Source: Pseudomonadota bacterium (GTDB lineage: Bacteria > Pseudomonadota > Alphaproteobacteria > Reyranellales > Reyranellaceae). From it: a DNA stretch of 64,000 bases. The notes beneath the pieces are model-generated. The model was not told the origin of the DNA. It was given only the letters and a program-made list of their open reading frames with translations, and searched no databases. The first letter of the stretch is position 1; each line of letters opens with the position of its first letter. Location of the stretch: the NCBI GenBank assembly GCA_018240745.1, contig JAFEFF010000184.1, positions 1 to 64,000 of the forward strand. Direction: 5' to 3'. Below, piece after piece: positions 16,028 to 24,858 of this stretch. The translations under genes were made by a program, and so were the position numbers.

Positions 16028-19000
16028 CTAGTCTTTCACAGGTGCCTTCGCGCGGCAGCGCAGGATGCGGTACTGCCACGCCGCAGAGCGCATCTGCTCA
16101 TAGACTGTCGACCCGGGCACGGCGAGGAAGTTGTCGATGCTGGCATCGGCTGCACCGAAGGCCTTCGCCCGCGTCGCGGCCACCAGATCGCACGAGGCCA
16201 GGACGTTGGCTGTGATTTCCCTGTCGTCCCGCAACTCGAAGCGCAGAGATGCCAGCAGCACGCGGACCTCCGCCCAGCGCTGAACCGGCAACAGGTCGGT
16301 GTAGAGGAAGAGCCCGCCGGGCTTCAGCACGCGTCGAACCTCCACGAAGAAGCCGCGGAGGTTCGGATATGTGTGTGAGGATTCCACGTTCGTCACGACA
16401 TCGAACGACTTCTCCTTGCAAGGGAGCTGCTCGGCATCCCCGACTTCGAAGCGCAGATTCGGGCTACGATGAACCCGCCGGCAGAACGCAACCGCTTCCG
16501 GCGCCAGATCGACACCGGTCGCCTTGGCGCCGAACTGTTCGGCCAGCAGCGCAGCAGTGCCGCCACGGCCGGAGCCGACGTCCAGGACGCGCTTGCCCTT
16601 CAGCCTGGTCTTGCCCAGCAGCTCATAGACCAGCCGCACCGAACTCGCGTTCAGCAGGCCCTCGGCGACGTCGTACTGGGCGTCGTCTTCCCCGCCAGTG
16701 CTGACATAGCCGTAGTTGAGGAAGAACGACGCGTCACCGACGCCCGACTCCTCCAGCCGACGCGTGATGCCGTTGTAGAATTCGCGGAAGCTTGCCTTGG
16801 CAAGGGCACCCGGCGTGGTGTCGTCGGCTTCGCTCGCCGCTCGCGCGGATGACGCCTCGACGGCCGGCGCCAGCGCAGCGGACTGCTGCGCGGGCGTTGC
16901 CATCGCAGCCGCTGTCACCTTGCCTCTGTTCTGGTCGATGATCTCCGCGAGCTGTCGAACGGTCGGCGCCTGGAACAGACGCAGCACCGGCAGCTCGACC
17001 TGGAAGGTGTCGCGGATTTCCGAGCAGACCTGCACGGCAAGCAGCGAATGACCGCCGAGGTCGAGGAAGCGGTCATGCACGCCAACGGTTTCGAGGCCCA
17101 ACTGCTCGGCCCAGATCGCGGCAAGGCCGCGCTCGGTATCGCTGTTCGGCTCGACGAACGGCGTCGACAGATTCGGGCGGGGATGGCGCATCGCGCCGGC
17201 TCGCTTCGATTGGGCCGCCCCGTCTCCCCGGCGCACCCAGTCGCGCAACCGATCGTTCAGGTCGTTGACGACGACCAGCCCGCGCGGCCCGATCTCGGAA
17301 CCCAGCAGACGCAGGAATGCCTCGGCCCCTTCGACCGGAAAGATTGGCGTCGGCATACCTTCCGTCGCCGCCTCCAGCGCATTGTCCCAGGCATCCCATC
17401 CGATGCTCAGCCAGCGTTCGCCGCCTGCCACGGCGTATGCATCGAGCACTGCGTTGGCCCCCGCGTAAGCGCCGAGCCCCAGACCGCCGAGCACGCTCGA
17501 GATCGATGAATGCAGGATCCATCGTTTGGGCTCACGGCCCTTCATCGCCTCGAACAGATAGAGCATGCCCCGCAGCTTGGGCGAGAGATGGGCCTCGACC
17601 ACCGCCGGTCCCGTCTCCGCCACCGAGGCGAAGGCGTCTGCATCGACCCGGCCTGCGCCATGCACGACCACGTCGATGGCACCGAACCGCGCGATCGCCG
17701 CATCGACCGCCGCTTTCACCTGTTCGGGCCGGTTGAGGTCGGCGTTGATCACCATGATCTCGTCCCGTGTTTCGCGCATACGGGCAAGGCGTCCCAGGAG
17801 GCCGCGTCGGTCGGCCGGCAAGTTCGTGTCATCGGCCCGTTCGGCCCATTGTGCCGGCTCGGGCAGCGCGCCGCGTCCCAGCAACACCACACGGGCATGA
17901 AGTCGCGCGAACATCTGTTCCGCGAGATTGAGGCCGATATGTCCCAAGCCGCCGGTGATCAGCACGACCGGCTGCGGTGGCATTGCGACCGGGACGCCGA
18001 CCGCGTCGATCGGCGTCTGTTCATAGGCTTCGACGTAGCGCGTGCCATTCCGTAGCGCCACGACAGGCTCGAGCGCGCCGGCCGCCAGTTCGTCGACAAG
18101 CTGCATGCCAATGCCGTCGCTCCCGTCGACATCGACATGCGCCAGGCGCAGCCCGGGATGCTCCTGAGGGATCACCTTCGCCACGCCGAGACCGAAGGCG
18201 CGCACCGGATCCATCCGGTCGCCGGAATCGACCTGTGCCGTACCGCGCGCGACCAACAGCACTGGCAGCGGGCGCCGGGTGGGCTGGCCGCTGAGCGCAT
18301 GCGCAAAACGCATCGGAGCCAGACAAGAAATCGTCGCCGAGGTGTCGAGGTCCGTGTCGCCCGGTGATGCGGCGCTCCAGCAGTCGACCAGGCCGGCGAG
18401 CTGGCTGTCGCCCTGGCAGACCTCGGCACAGAGCCGGCCAAAGTGATCCGATTGCGCCGCATCGATCGTGAACACATCGTCCTGGAGGCGCGCGAAGTCC
18501 GCCGCACGGCGCACGACGATGGGCAAGCCGCCACGCTTCTTCAAAGCCGCCGCCACTGCGGCCGCCACGCCGGTTCCCTCGTCGAGGATCAGTATACGGC
18601 TTTGTGACAAGTCGGCCGCGGCCTCCTGCTCGAGCGGCGCGGCCCGCCAGCCGGGCCGATAGAACCACGATTTGGGATCACGCAGCTCGTGGCGAGCGCC
18701 GTCGGGTCGCGGTCCGATCCAGTAGCTGCGACGCTCGAAGGGATAGGTCGGAAGCGGAATGCGACGGCGCCGCTCCGTCGCATGGAAGCCCTTCCAGTCG
18801 ATCGCGACGCCGTTCGCCCACAGGGTACCCAGCATACCGAACGCGGCCTGCCCGGCGGACCGGCCGTCGTCGGCGCCCGGCAGCGAGGCGACGCAGGTCG
18901 TCTTCGGCTCGCCTTTCTTGCCCAGGGTTATGCCAGCGAATGTGGTCAAGGCACGACCTGGTCCGACCTCGAGAAACAAGGGATTGGCGCCGGCCGGACT

Positions 19001-21391
19001 TTCTTTCGCCGAGACGCAGCGCACGGCATCGGCAAAGCGCACGGCGGACCGAAGCTGCTTGCTCCAGTAGACCGGATGTGTGACGGCCCCGTCCGCCCAC
19101 CGGCCGCTCAGGGTGGACACGAACGGAATCGAGGGTTCGTGCAGGCGAATCGATGCAACGCACTCCTCGAAGTCGGCCAGGATCGGATCCATCATCGACG
19201 AGTGGAAAGCGTGCGAAGTGTGCAGCCGCCGCGTCGCAAACTTCTTCTCGGCCAACGTCGCGTCGATCTTCGCGATCGCCTCCGAAGGACCCGAGAGAAC
19301 GGTGAAGCCCGGCGCATTCACCGCGGCAAGCGAGACATCCTTGTCGAGGAAACGCTCGACGGCCTCGGCCTGCGCCATGACGGTCAGCATCGACCCGCGG
19401 GGCATGGAGCCGATCAGTCGACCGCGACGTGCGATCAGGAACAGAGCGTCATCGAGCGACATCACGCCGGCCAGCGTGGCGGCGACGAACTCTCCGACGC
19501 TGTGCCCGATCATGGCCGAGGGGCTGATGCCCCATGAGCGCAGCAACTCGGCGGTGGCGTATTCGACGACGAAGATCGCCGGCTGTGCCCATTCGGTATT
19601 GAGCAGCCGGTCGGCCGCCTCGGCGCGCTTGCGCTGCGACGGGAAGAGCAGGCCGCGCAGATCGACCCCGACATGGTGCTTCAGTACCTTCGCGCAGTGG
19701 TCGATCGACCGCCGGACGACCGGCTCCGTCTCGTAGAGCTCCGCGGCCATGCCCGGATATTGAGAACCTTGGCCCGGGAAAGTGAACACGATCGGCCGGG
19801 CCGTCTCGGCGACCGCAGAGATCGCCTGGGCGGGATCGCGCAGACCGGCGATCGCGGCTGCGCGATCGTCCGAACGCACGACCAGGCTTCGCCGGTAGCG
19901 GAACGCTCGTCGGCCGACATGCTGAGTGAAGGCCACATCCGCGAGATCCGACGTCGGATGACCTTCGAGATGGTCCGCCAGACGGCCGCAGGCCTGGTCG
20001 AGCGCATCGGCGCTGCGGGCGGAAACCGTGAGAAGCTGGTAGGGGCGGCGTTCCGTCGGCGGGTCTACTGCCGGCGCTTCCTCCACGACGAGATGGGCGT
20101 TGGTGCCGCCAACGCCGAACGAACTCACCCCGGCCCGCCTCGGATGGCCGTTGCGTTCCCATGGATAGAGGTGCTGCGTCACGAAGAACGGGGTCGACAC
20201 GAAGTCGATCGCCGGATTGGGCTGCCGATAGTGGACGGTCGGCGGGATGGCGCCGTGCTCCAGCACCAGCGCCGTCTTGATCAGGCCGGCGACACCGGCC
20301 GCGCATGACAGGTGGCCGAAATTGGACTTCACCGATCCGATCGCGCAGAAGCCGCGCTCTCGCGTGTGTTCTCGGTAGACATCGGTCAGCGCCGACAGCT
20401 CGATCGGATCGCCGATGATCGTGCCCGTGCCGTGCGCCTCGACATAGCCGATGGTCGCCGGCGAGATGCCCGCAGCGGCGAGCGCCGAACGCACTGCGCT
20501 TGCCTGCCCCGGCATACCGGGTGCCGTGTAGCCGGCCTTGTCGCTGCCGTCGTTGTTCAGGCCGACGCCCAGGATCACGGCCCGCACGTTGTCGCCGTCT
20601 GCCAGCGCCGCGGCCAACGGCTTCAGCACGACCAAGCCGACGCCGCTGCCCACGATCGTGCCCTGCGCCTCGGCGTCGAACGGCCGGCAATGGCCGTCCG
20701 GCGAAAGGATCGAGCCCGGTGTGTAGAAGTAGCCGCCCCGTTGCGGCACGCGCACCGTCACCCCGCCGGCCAGCGCCATGTCGCAGCGTCCGGCATGCAG
20801 CGCATCGCAGGCCATCGAGACGGCGACCAGGGAAGTCGAGCAGGTCGTCTGCACCACCACGCTCGGCCCGCGCAGATTGAGCCGATAGGAGACCTGCATG
20901 CAGAGATGGTCTTTGTCATTGGTGACCATCAGCTGCATGCCGTCGAGGTAGCCGAGCGTCTCGCGGTTGAGGAAGAGCTGGTACTGATAGGTACTCTGCT
21001 CGCATCCCCCGAACACGCCGATCGAGCCGGGAAACACCGACGGGTCGTAGCCTGCATCCTCCAGCGCCTCCCAGCTTGCCTCCAGGAACAGGCGATGCTG
21101 CGGGTCGGTCAGGGCCGCGTCGCGGGCCGAGAAGCCGAAGAACTCGGCATCGAATTCATCGACGCGTTCGAGGACGGGCGATGCCCTCACATAGCCGGGG
21201 AGTCGCCAGACGTCGGGCGCGACGCCGCAGGCCCGCATGTCCTCCTCGCTGAGCGAGGCGATCGACTCGACGCCGCGCGCCAGGTTGTTCCAGAAGGAGT
21301 CGAGGGTGTCGGCGCCGGGGAAGCGCCCGCGCATGCCGATGATCGCGATCGGCTCGAACTTCCTCGGCAGGTGTCCGTTCCCCCGCGGCAT
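16028..21391 (-). CDS. single-module type I polyketide synthase, KS-AT-KR-ACP-methyltransferase
   Basis: A 1787-residue multidomain enzyme. The ketosynthase (about 13-438) has active Cys184 in TTCSTSL, His320 in EAHGTGT and His360 in SNFGHL. The acyltransferase (about 535-840) has Ser631 in GHSVG and HAFH at 727-730, the signature of malonyl-CoA selection. The ketoreductase region (about 920-1385) has TGGLGHIG for NADPH and Tyr1309 in GAYAGANAVLDAY. The carrier protein has Ser1449 in DLGGHSL. A SAM-dependent methyltransferase ends the protein (about 1540-1787; VLDVGSGRG). There is no dehydratase, enoylreductase, loading domain or thioesterase. One round would give a beta-hydroxyacyl thioester. 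It is the fifth gene of a compact operon. The product is unknown. Confidence 0.95.
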   Translation of the reverse strand: MPRGNGHLPRKFEPIAIIGMRGRFPGADTLDSFWNNLARGVESIASLSEEDMRACGVAPDVWRLPGYVRASPVLERVDEFDAEFFGFSARDAALTDPQHRLFLEASWEALEDAGYDPSVFPGSIGVFGGCEQSTYQYQLFLNRETLGYLDGMQLMVTNDKDHLCMQVSYRLNLRGPSVVVQTTCSTSLVAVSMACDALHAGRCDMALAGGVTVRVPQRGGYFYTPGSILSPDGHCRPFDAEAQGTIVGSGVGLVVLKPLAAALADGDNVRAVILGVGLNNDGSDKAGYTAPGMPGQASAVRSALAAAGISPATIGYVEAHGTGTIIGDPIELSALTDVYREHTRERGFCAIGSVKSNFGHLSCAAGVAGLIKTALVLEHGAIPPTVHYRQPNPAIDFVSTPFFVTQHLYPWERNGHPRRAGVSSFGVGGTNAHLVVEEAPAVDPPTERRPYQLLTVSARSADALDQACGRLADHLEGHPTSDLADVAFTQHVGRRAFRYRRSLVVRSDDRAAAIAGLRDPAQAISAVAETARPIVFTFPGQGSQYPGMAAELYETEPVVRRSIDHCAKVLKHHVGVDLRGLLFPSQRKRAEAADRLLNTEWAQPAIFVVEYATAELLRSWGISPSAMIGHSVGEFVAATLAGVMSLDDALFLIARRGRLIGSMPRGSMLTVMAQAEAVERFLDKDVSLAAVNAPGFTVLSGPSEAIAKIDATLAEKKFATRRLHTSHAFHSSMMDPILADFEECVASIRLHEPSIPFVSTLSGRWADGAVTHPVYWSKQLRSAVRFADAVRCVSAKESPAGANPLFLEVGPGRALTTFAGITLGKKGEPKTTCVASLPGADDGRSAGQAAFGMLGTLWANGVAIDWKGFHATERRRRIPLPTYPFERRSYWIGPRPDGARHELRDPKSWFYRPGWRAAPLEQEAAADLSQSRILILDEGTGVAAAVAAALKKRGGLPIVVRRAADFARLQDDVFTIDAAQSDHFGRLCAEVCQGDSQLAGLVDCWSAASPGDTDLDTSATISCLAPMRFAHALSGQPTRRPLPVLLVARGTAQVDSGDRMDPVRAFGLGVAKVIPQEHPGLRLAHVDVDGSDGIGMQLVDELAAGALEPVVALRNGTRYVEAYEQTPIDAVGVPVAMPPQPVVLITGGLGHIGLNLAEQMFARLHARVVLLGRGALPEPAQWAERADDTNLPADRRGLLGRLARMRETRDEIMVINADLNRPEQVKAAVDAAIARFGAIDVVVHGAGRVDADAFASVAETGPAVVEAHLSPKLRGMLYLFEAMKGREPKRWILHSSISSVLGGLGLGAYAGANAVLDAYAVAGGERWLSIGWDAWDNALEAATEGMPTPIFPVEGAEAFLRLLGSEIGPRGLVVVNDLNDRLRDWVRRGDGAAQSKRAGAMRHPRPNLSTPFVEPNSDTERGLAAIWAEQLGLETVGVHDRFLDLGGHSLLAVQVCSEIRDTFQVELPVLRLFQAPTVRQLAEIIDQNRGKVTAAAMATPAQQSAALAPAVEASSARAASEADDTTPGALAKASFREFYNGITRRLEESGVGDASFFLNYGYVSTGGEDDAQYDVAEGLLNASSVRLVYELLGKTRLKGKRVLDVGSGRGGTAALLAEQFGAKATGVDLAPEAVAFCRRVHRSPNLRFEVGDAEQLPCKEKSFDVVTNVESSHTYPNLRGFFVEVRRVLKPGGLFLYTDLLPVQRWAEVRVLLASLRFELRDDREITANVLASCDLVAATRAKAFGAADASIDNFLAVPGSTVYEQMRSAAWQYRILRCRAKAPVKD

Positions 21392-21400
21392 GACCTCACC

Positions 21401-22423
21401 CTATGCAAACGACTGGCGATCCGGTTCGGTTGGGCGATCGGTCGCCAGGACTCGAAGAGGGATGTCGAGCGGCGTCTCGCCATGGCCGACGACCCGCAAC
21501 GTTCCGACATGAAGCTTTCCGGGAGCGAGCGCATCGTCGAGGTCGACCGTTACGGTGAGACGACCAACCTGCGCCGGCGCCAGCTCCAACGGATCGGGCG
21601 AGACCGAAATGCGCGCCGGAAAGGCGCCATCGATCCCGTCTGCCCGGCGAAGGTTGCCAGCCTGACAGCGGATCGTGGCCGGTTCGTCGCGGACGTTGTC
21701 GATCGACAGCGTGGCCTGCGCCACGCTGCCCGACGGACCGCTCAGAGTGAGAACGAAGGCTTCTTCGGCAGCCGGCCGCTCGGCCGTGGCGACCACACCC
21801 GACAGATAGTCGTGCTCGATTTCCGCGCGCAGATCGTTCAACTCGGAGAGCAGGTCGAAGTAGAGCATGCCGAGCTGGCGCAGATATTCCGGGAAGCGGC
21901 GCTCGAGATAGCGCCCTGCCAGATCCTTCACCTCCTCCGAGTCGATCCTGCCGCTGGCGACGCGGTCGAGGAAGGATTTGTAGGACGATGAAATGTGCTC
22001 GCCGAGGCTATGGCTGTACTCCGATATCTGGCGAAACCACGCATTCGGCTCCGACGCATCGAGCCTCGGCAACGCCGGAGGCGACGGCATGCCGGGCATC
22101 ACCGCGTCGGCCATCTCCCGGGAATAGGCGGCAGAAATCTCGACGATCCGCGAGAAGAAACGCGTCGTCAGGGTCGTGAAGCGCTCGGCATAGCGGGCGC
22201 CACGCGCCTTGTAGAACGCGCCGAGCGCGTCCTGCATGGCGGTCGGCGGAAGCCGGCCGCGCGACATGGCGTCCGCCACCTTCTGGTAGAGCGCCACCGT
22301 CCGCTCGGATTGCTCCGCGGCGCGGGCGCTGTAGCGCCCATACCAGCTCGACCAATCCGCCGCCCAGGCCGCGGCGTCGGCGGAATTTGCCGCGTAATCG
22401 CGGTCAGCAGCACTCGCAGCCAC
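21401..22423 (-). CDS. hypothetical protein: helical N-terminus plus Ig-like C-terminus
   Basis: About 340 residues with no signal peptide or membrane segment. Residues 20-215 are strongly helical and amphipathic (WAADWSSWYGRYSARAAEQS, then YKARGARYAERFTTLTTRFF), reminiscent of phasins or PhaE-type polymer-synthase subunits. Residues 225-330 form a probable Ig-like beta-sandwich (SPDPLELAPAQVGRLTVTVD). A GTG at 22423 preceded by AGGA is the preferred start, overlapping the upstream gene by 20 bases; the frame is open to a TTG at 22465. The stop is 9 bases before the polyketide synthase start, so translation is probably coupled. I know no named family for it; the phasin comparison is a pattern impression. 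Confidence 0.8.
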   Translation of the reverse strand: MAASAADRDYAANSADAAAWAADWSSWYGRYSARAAEQSERTVALYQKVADAMSRGRLPPTAMQDALGAFYKARGARYAERFTTLTTRFFSRIVEISAAYSREMADAVMPGMPSPPALPRLDASEPNAWFRQISEYSHSLGEHISSSYKSFLDRVASGRIDSEEVKDLAGRYLERRFPEYLRQLGMLYFDLLSELNDLRAEIEHDYLSGVVATAERPAAEEAFVLTLSGPSGSVAQATLSIDNVRDEPATIRCQAGNLRRADGIDGAFPARISVSPDPLELAPAQVGRLTVTVDLDDALAPGKLHVGTLRVVGHGETPLDIPLRVLATDRPTEPDRQSFA

Positions 22424-23126
22424 AGCGGATCCTGAAGGGGTCGCAGTCGCGGGGCAGGATCGCAATGGCGATCCGCAACGGGCGGTGGTCGCATCCGACG
22501 ACCGTGAGATCGGCGATCGCCACGAGACATTCGTCGAGGTCGACGGGTTGACGGCCTTCGCCGGCAGCCTGTGGCGCCCTTACGCGCACGGAAATCGTGG
22601 CCTCCTTCTCGCCGCACGGTGGGATGGTGAAGGCCTTGGGTTCCACGTCGACGGTCTCCACCGGTGCGGCGCTCCCGCCTCTGGTGCGCCACGCACCGAG
22701 CTCGAGGGTGATTTCCTTCTCGCGCCGACGGGGATTGAAAATGGAGATGGGAATCACGCGCTGCTCGCCCGCCCGGGCGTAGACCACGAGGTCGACGTCG
22801 CCGATGCAACACTGGCAGTGGCAATCGCACTCCGGCTCGCACGAACGGCATTCGCGTTCGTGCCAATGGCGATGGTGCCGGTCGCGGTAATGCCAAGGCC
22901 GCGGGATCTCATGCCAGTGCCTGCCGGTCCCGGGTGGGCGGGCGAACATCCCGCCGGGCTGGCCGTATTGCGGGTAGATCATCGCCATCCAGTCGGCAGG
23001 GCGCGTGTCGAGCAGGTTCTGGTAGCTCTGGTAACTCTGCCGCCAGGTCGGATAGTACCGATCCAGGTAGTCGGACGGGGTCAGGTTCATCCAATCAGGG
23101 GAATCAGTCCGCGCGGAAGGCATCAT
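22404..23126 (-). CDS. hypothetical His/Cys-rich protein with Ig-like domain
   Basis: 240 residues, no signal peptide. The N-terminus is rich in Tyr and Trp (YLDRYYPTWRQSYQSYQ). Residues 70-89 are His-rich (RHWHEIPRPWHYRDRHHRHW), and residues 93-107 hold seven cysteines, CRSCEPECDCHCQCC. A beta-sandwich-like segment follows (VVYARAGEQRVIPISIFNPR, VEPKAFTIPPCGEKEATISV), and the chain ends CGCECC. The clustered Cys and His suggest metal binding or disulfide cross-links; which is unknown. GAGAGGAG precedes the paired ATG-ATG start. It is the third gene of the operon leading to the polyketide synthase. No family is recognised. Confidence 0.8.
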   Translation of the reverse strand: MMPSARTDSPDWMNLTPSDYLDRYYPTWRQSYQSYQNLLDTRPADWMAMIYPQYGQPGGMFARPPGTGRHWHEIPRPWHYRDRHHRHWHERECRSCEPECDCHCQCCIGDVDLVVYARAGEQRVIPISIFNPRRREKEITLELGAWRTRGGSAAPVETVDVEPKAFTIPPCGEKEATISVRVRAPQAAGEGRQPVDLDECLVAIADLTVVGCDHRPLRIAIAILPRDCDPFRIRCGCECC

Positions 23127-23159
23127 GGTCCCGGCTCCTCTCGAAGGCTCTGTATTCGT

Positions 23160-23993
23160 CTATCGCTTTCCCGACTTCCTTGCTGGCGTGTGCCTGCGTT
23201 CGCTTTGGGGCGCCCGCGCCGGGCGATGCGCGCCCTGCGGAGCAACGATGAAATCGAGATCGGCGGCGAGAATGGCGGTGCGGCCGGAAAAGCGTCGGTG
23301 AGGCGCCAGGCCATCGGGGATCGTGATAGCGAGCTCGAGGCTCGCGGTTTGGCCGGGCGCGAGGCGGAACGCTCCGTCCGTCATGTGTATCCGAAGGTGC
23401 CCGACCACAGGCCCTCGCGAGCCCACGGCGAGGAGTGCCGCAACGATGCCATCGCCGCTCTTCGGCAGTTCCTCGAGCAGCGGGCCGATCACGCGGCCGA
23501 CCGTCCGGGCCTCGGCGAGGTCGTCGTGCAACTCGACGTCAGCGATCCCGTCGATCTCGAAGGGCACGTTGCCGTCGTTGCTCACGTCGACGTGCTTCCT
23601 GATCGTCTCGCCGGGCCGGCCCATCAGCACGAGCGACTTCGGCGCCAGCCGCAAGGCGACGGTTTCCTCGACGTTGAGCACAGCCTCACGCGTCTGGCCC
23701 TCAACCGCCAGGTCGACGGTATATTCGCCCGGCGGCGTGAACCGGTCGAGCGCGATGGCCAGGGGAGCAACGCGCTCCTCCAGCCCGCGAACGACGATCG
23801 GCCGGAAGGCATGGCGCCCGGCAAGGCCCACGAGCTTGCCGGACCTGTCCGACAACGCCATGTGGCGCAGCACGCGGCTCCTAGGGTGAGAGTTGCGCAG
23901 CCGCACGAAACCCGAAAGGGCCGATGGTGGGCCAGACAGCCGGATCGGCTCGTTCGACGCCGACAACAAGGTGACTGACGCGGCGGTGCTCAT
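23160..23993 (-). CDS. hypothetical Ig-like protein
   Basis: 277 residues, no signal peptide and no membrane helix. It looks all-beta: a first segment (about 10-125, with RFTPPGEYTVDLAVEGQTRE) and a second (about 128-245, with APKSLVLMGRPGETIRKHVD and FRLAPGQTASLELAITIPDG). Both have the spacing of Ig-like or NPCBM/COG1470-style sandwich domains. The last 30 residues are basic (RPARAPQSERRHTPARKSGK). GAGGAG lies ten bases before the ATG. It is the second gene of the polyketide synthase operon, 14 bases after the first gene and 33 before the third. The function is unknown. Confidence 0.78.
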   Translation of the reverse strand: MSTAASVTLLSASNEPIRLSGPPSALSGFVRLRNSHPRSRVLRHMALSDRSGKLVGLAGRHAFRPIVVRGLEERVAPLAIALDRFTPPGEYTVDLAVEGQTREAVLNVEETVALRLAPKSLVLMGRPGETIRKHVDVSNDGNVPFEIDGIADVELHDDLAEARTVGRVIGPLLEELPKSGDGIVAALLAVGSRGPVVGHLRIHMTDGAFRLAPGQTASLELAITIPDGLAPHRRFSGRTAILAADLDFIVAPQGAHRPARAPQSERRHTPARKSGKR

Positions 23994-24007
23994 GGCCCCG
24001 CTCTCCT

Positions 24008-24544
24008 CTACGGCTCGAGACGGATTCGCAATCCAGCCCCGCTGGCGGTGCCCGGTTCGCGACGCTCGTCATGTCCGTGGGCATGATGGACATGCGCTGG
24101 CGGCCACGGTGTCTCTTCGCGGGGCATCGTCTGCGGGCGCGGCCCAAGTTCGCTGATGATGGTCTCCTGTTCGCCGGAGAAACTAAAGCCGAAGACCTCC
24201 ACCCCGTAGAGCGTGAAGCCGATCCGGTGTCGATAGGGCTGCCGGATACAAAGGTTCGGCGACTTGCCCGAATTCAGTGTCAGGCACAGGTCGACGACTG
24301 CCGGCTTCAGGTCCACGGCCAGGCTGGAGTCGGTCTTCAAGGGATCGATCGTGAGGTGTGTCGTCGAGTTCGAATTTGAGTTCGAATCGACGTTGGCCTT
24401 CATGTCCGCTTTCAGATCGACCGAGTTCGTCCCTTCGGTCTTGAACGGCTGGGGCAGTTCGAGTTTGACGTCCGCCTTGATATCGTCGAGACCGACGACG
24501 TCTACCGTGGCCGTTGATGTGGAGGTGACGTCTACATCGGCCAT
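24008..24544 (-). CDS. hypothetical low-complexity protein, first gene of the polyketide synthase operon
   Basis: 178 residues. The first 90 are unusual: alternating Val/Asp/Thr/Lys strands (DVTSTSTATVDVVGLDDIKA) with repeated V-D-L-K/A-D units and a SNSNSNSTT run. A more ordinary beta-rich part follows (RQPYRHRIGFTLYGVEVFGF). The tail has a HVHHAHGHD stretch. There is no signal peptide. The repeated short strands suggest a beta-solenoid-like or sticky structural protein, but nothing here is a known domain to me. It heads a five-gene run with gaps of 14, 33, -20 and 9 bases that ends in the polyketide synthase. Confidence 0.72.
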   Translation of the reverse strand: MADVDVTSTSTATVDVVGLDDIKADVKLELPQPFKTEGTNSVDLKADMKANVDSNSNSNSTTHLTIDPLKTDSSLAVDLKPAVVDLCLTLNSGKSPNLCIRQPYRHRIGFTLYGVEVFGFSFSGEQETIISELGPRPQTMPREETPWPPAHVHHAHGHDERREPGTASGAGLRIRLEP

Positions 24545-24858
24545 GCTTTACCCCGTCTCAGGTGTGTTCAAGCATAGGATTGGCGAATGGTTCGCCGCCA
24601 GACAGCGGCAGGACCCTCGCCGCAGCGACAGCATCCTGCACCGAATCTTTTCATGCCATCGAATTCGGCCGTCGCCGACATCGCCGATACAACTATTGCA
24701 GGGCGCGCTGCATGGCGCTCCATTGCTCGAGCCCCATCGACGATGACTAGAGGCAGGATAGCGCACTCGTGAACGGTCGAGTAGATACTTGAGCGACCCT
24801 GAAGGACTGGGGGAACCTGTGATAACAAGGCTCCCGGAAAGTCCGGAGGAGACGGCCG
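24545..24858. other. divergent intergenic region, no gene supported
   Basis: About 314 bases between the polyketide synthase operon (minus) and the amidohydrolase gene (plus). Short open frames exist on both strands but lack ribosome sites and protein-like composition. The region must hold both promoters; I cannot place them with confidence. The right end has the GGAGGAG ribosome site for the amidohydrolase. Confidence 0.5.

Noticed and set aside
24548-24766. 72-codon minus frame upstream of the polyketide synthase operon
   Set aside because: No ribosome site and unusual Cys/Arg/Ser composition; the region is more likely a promoter.
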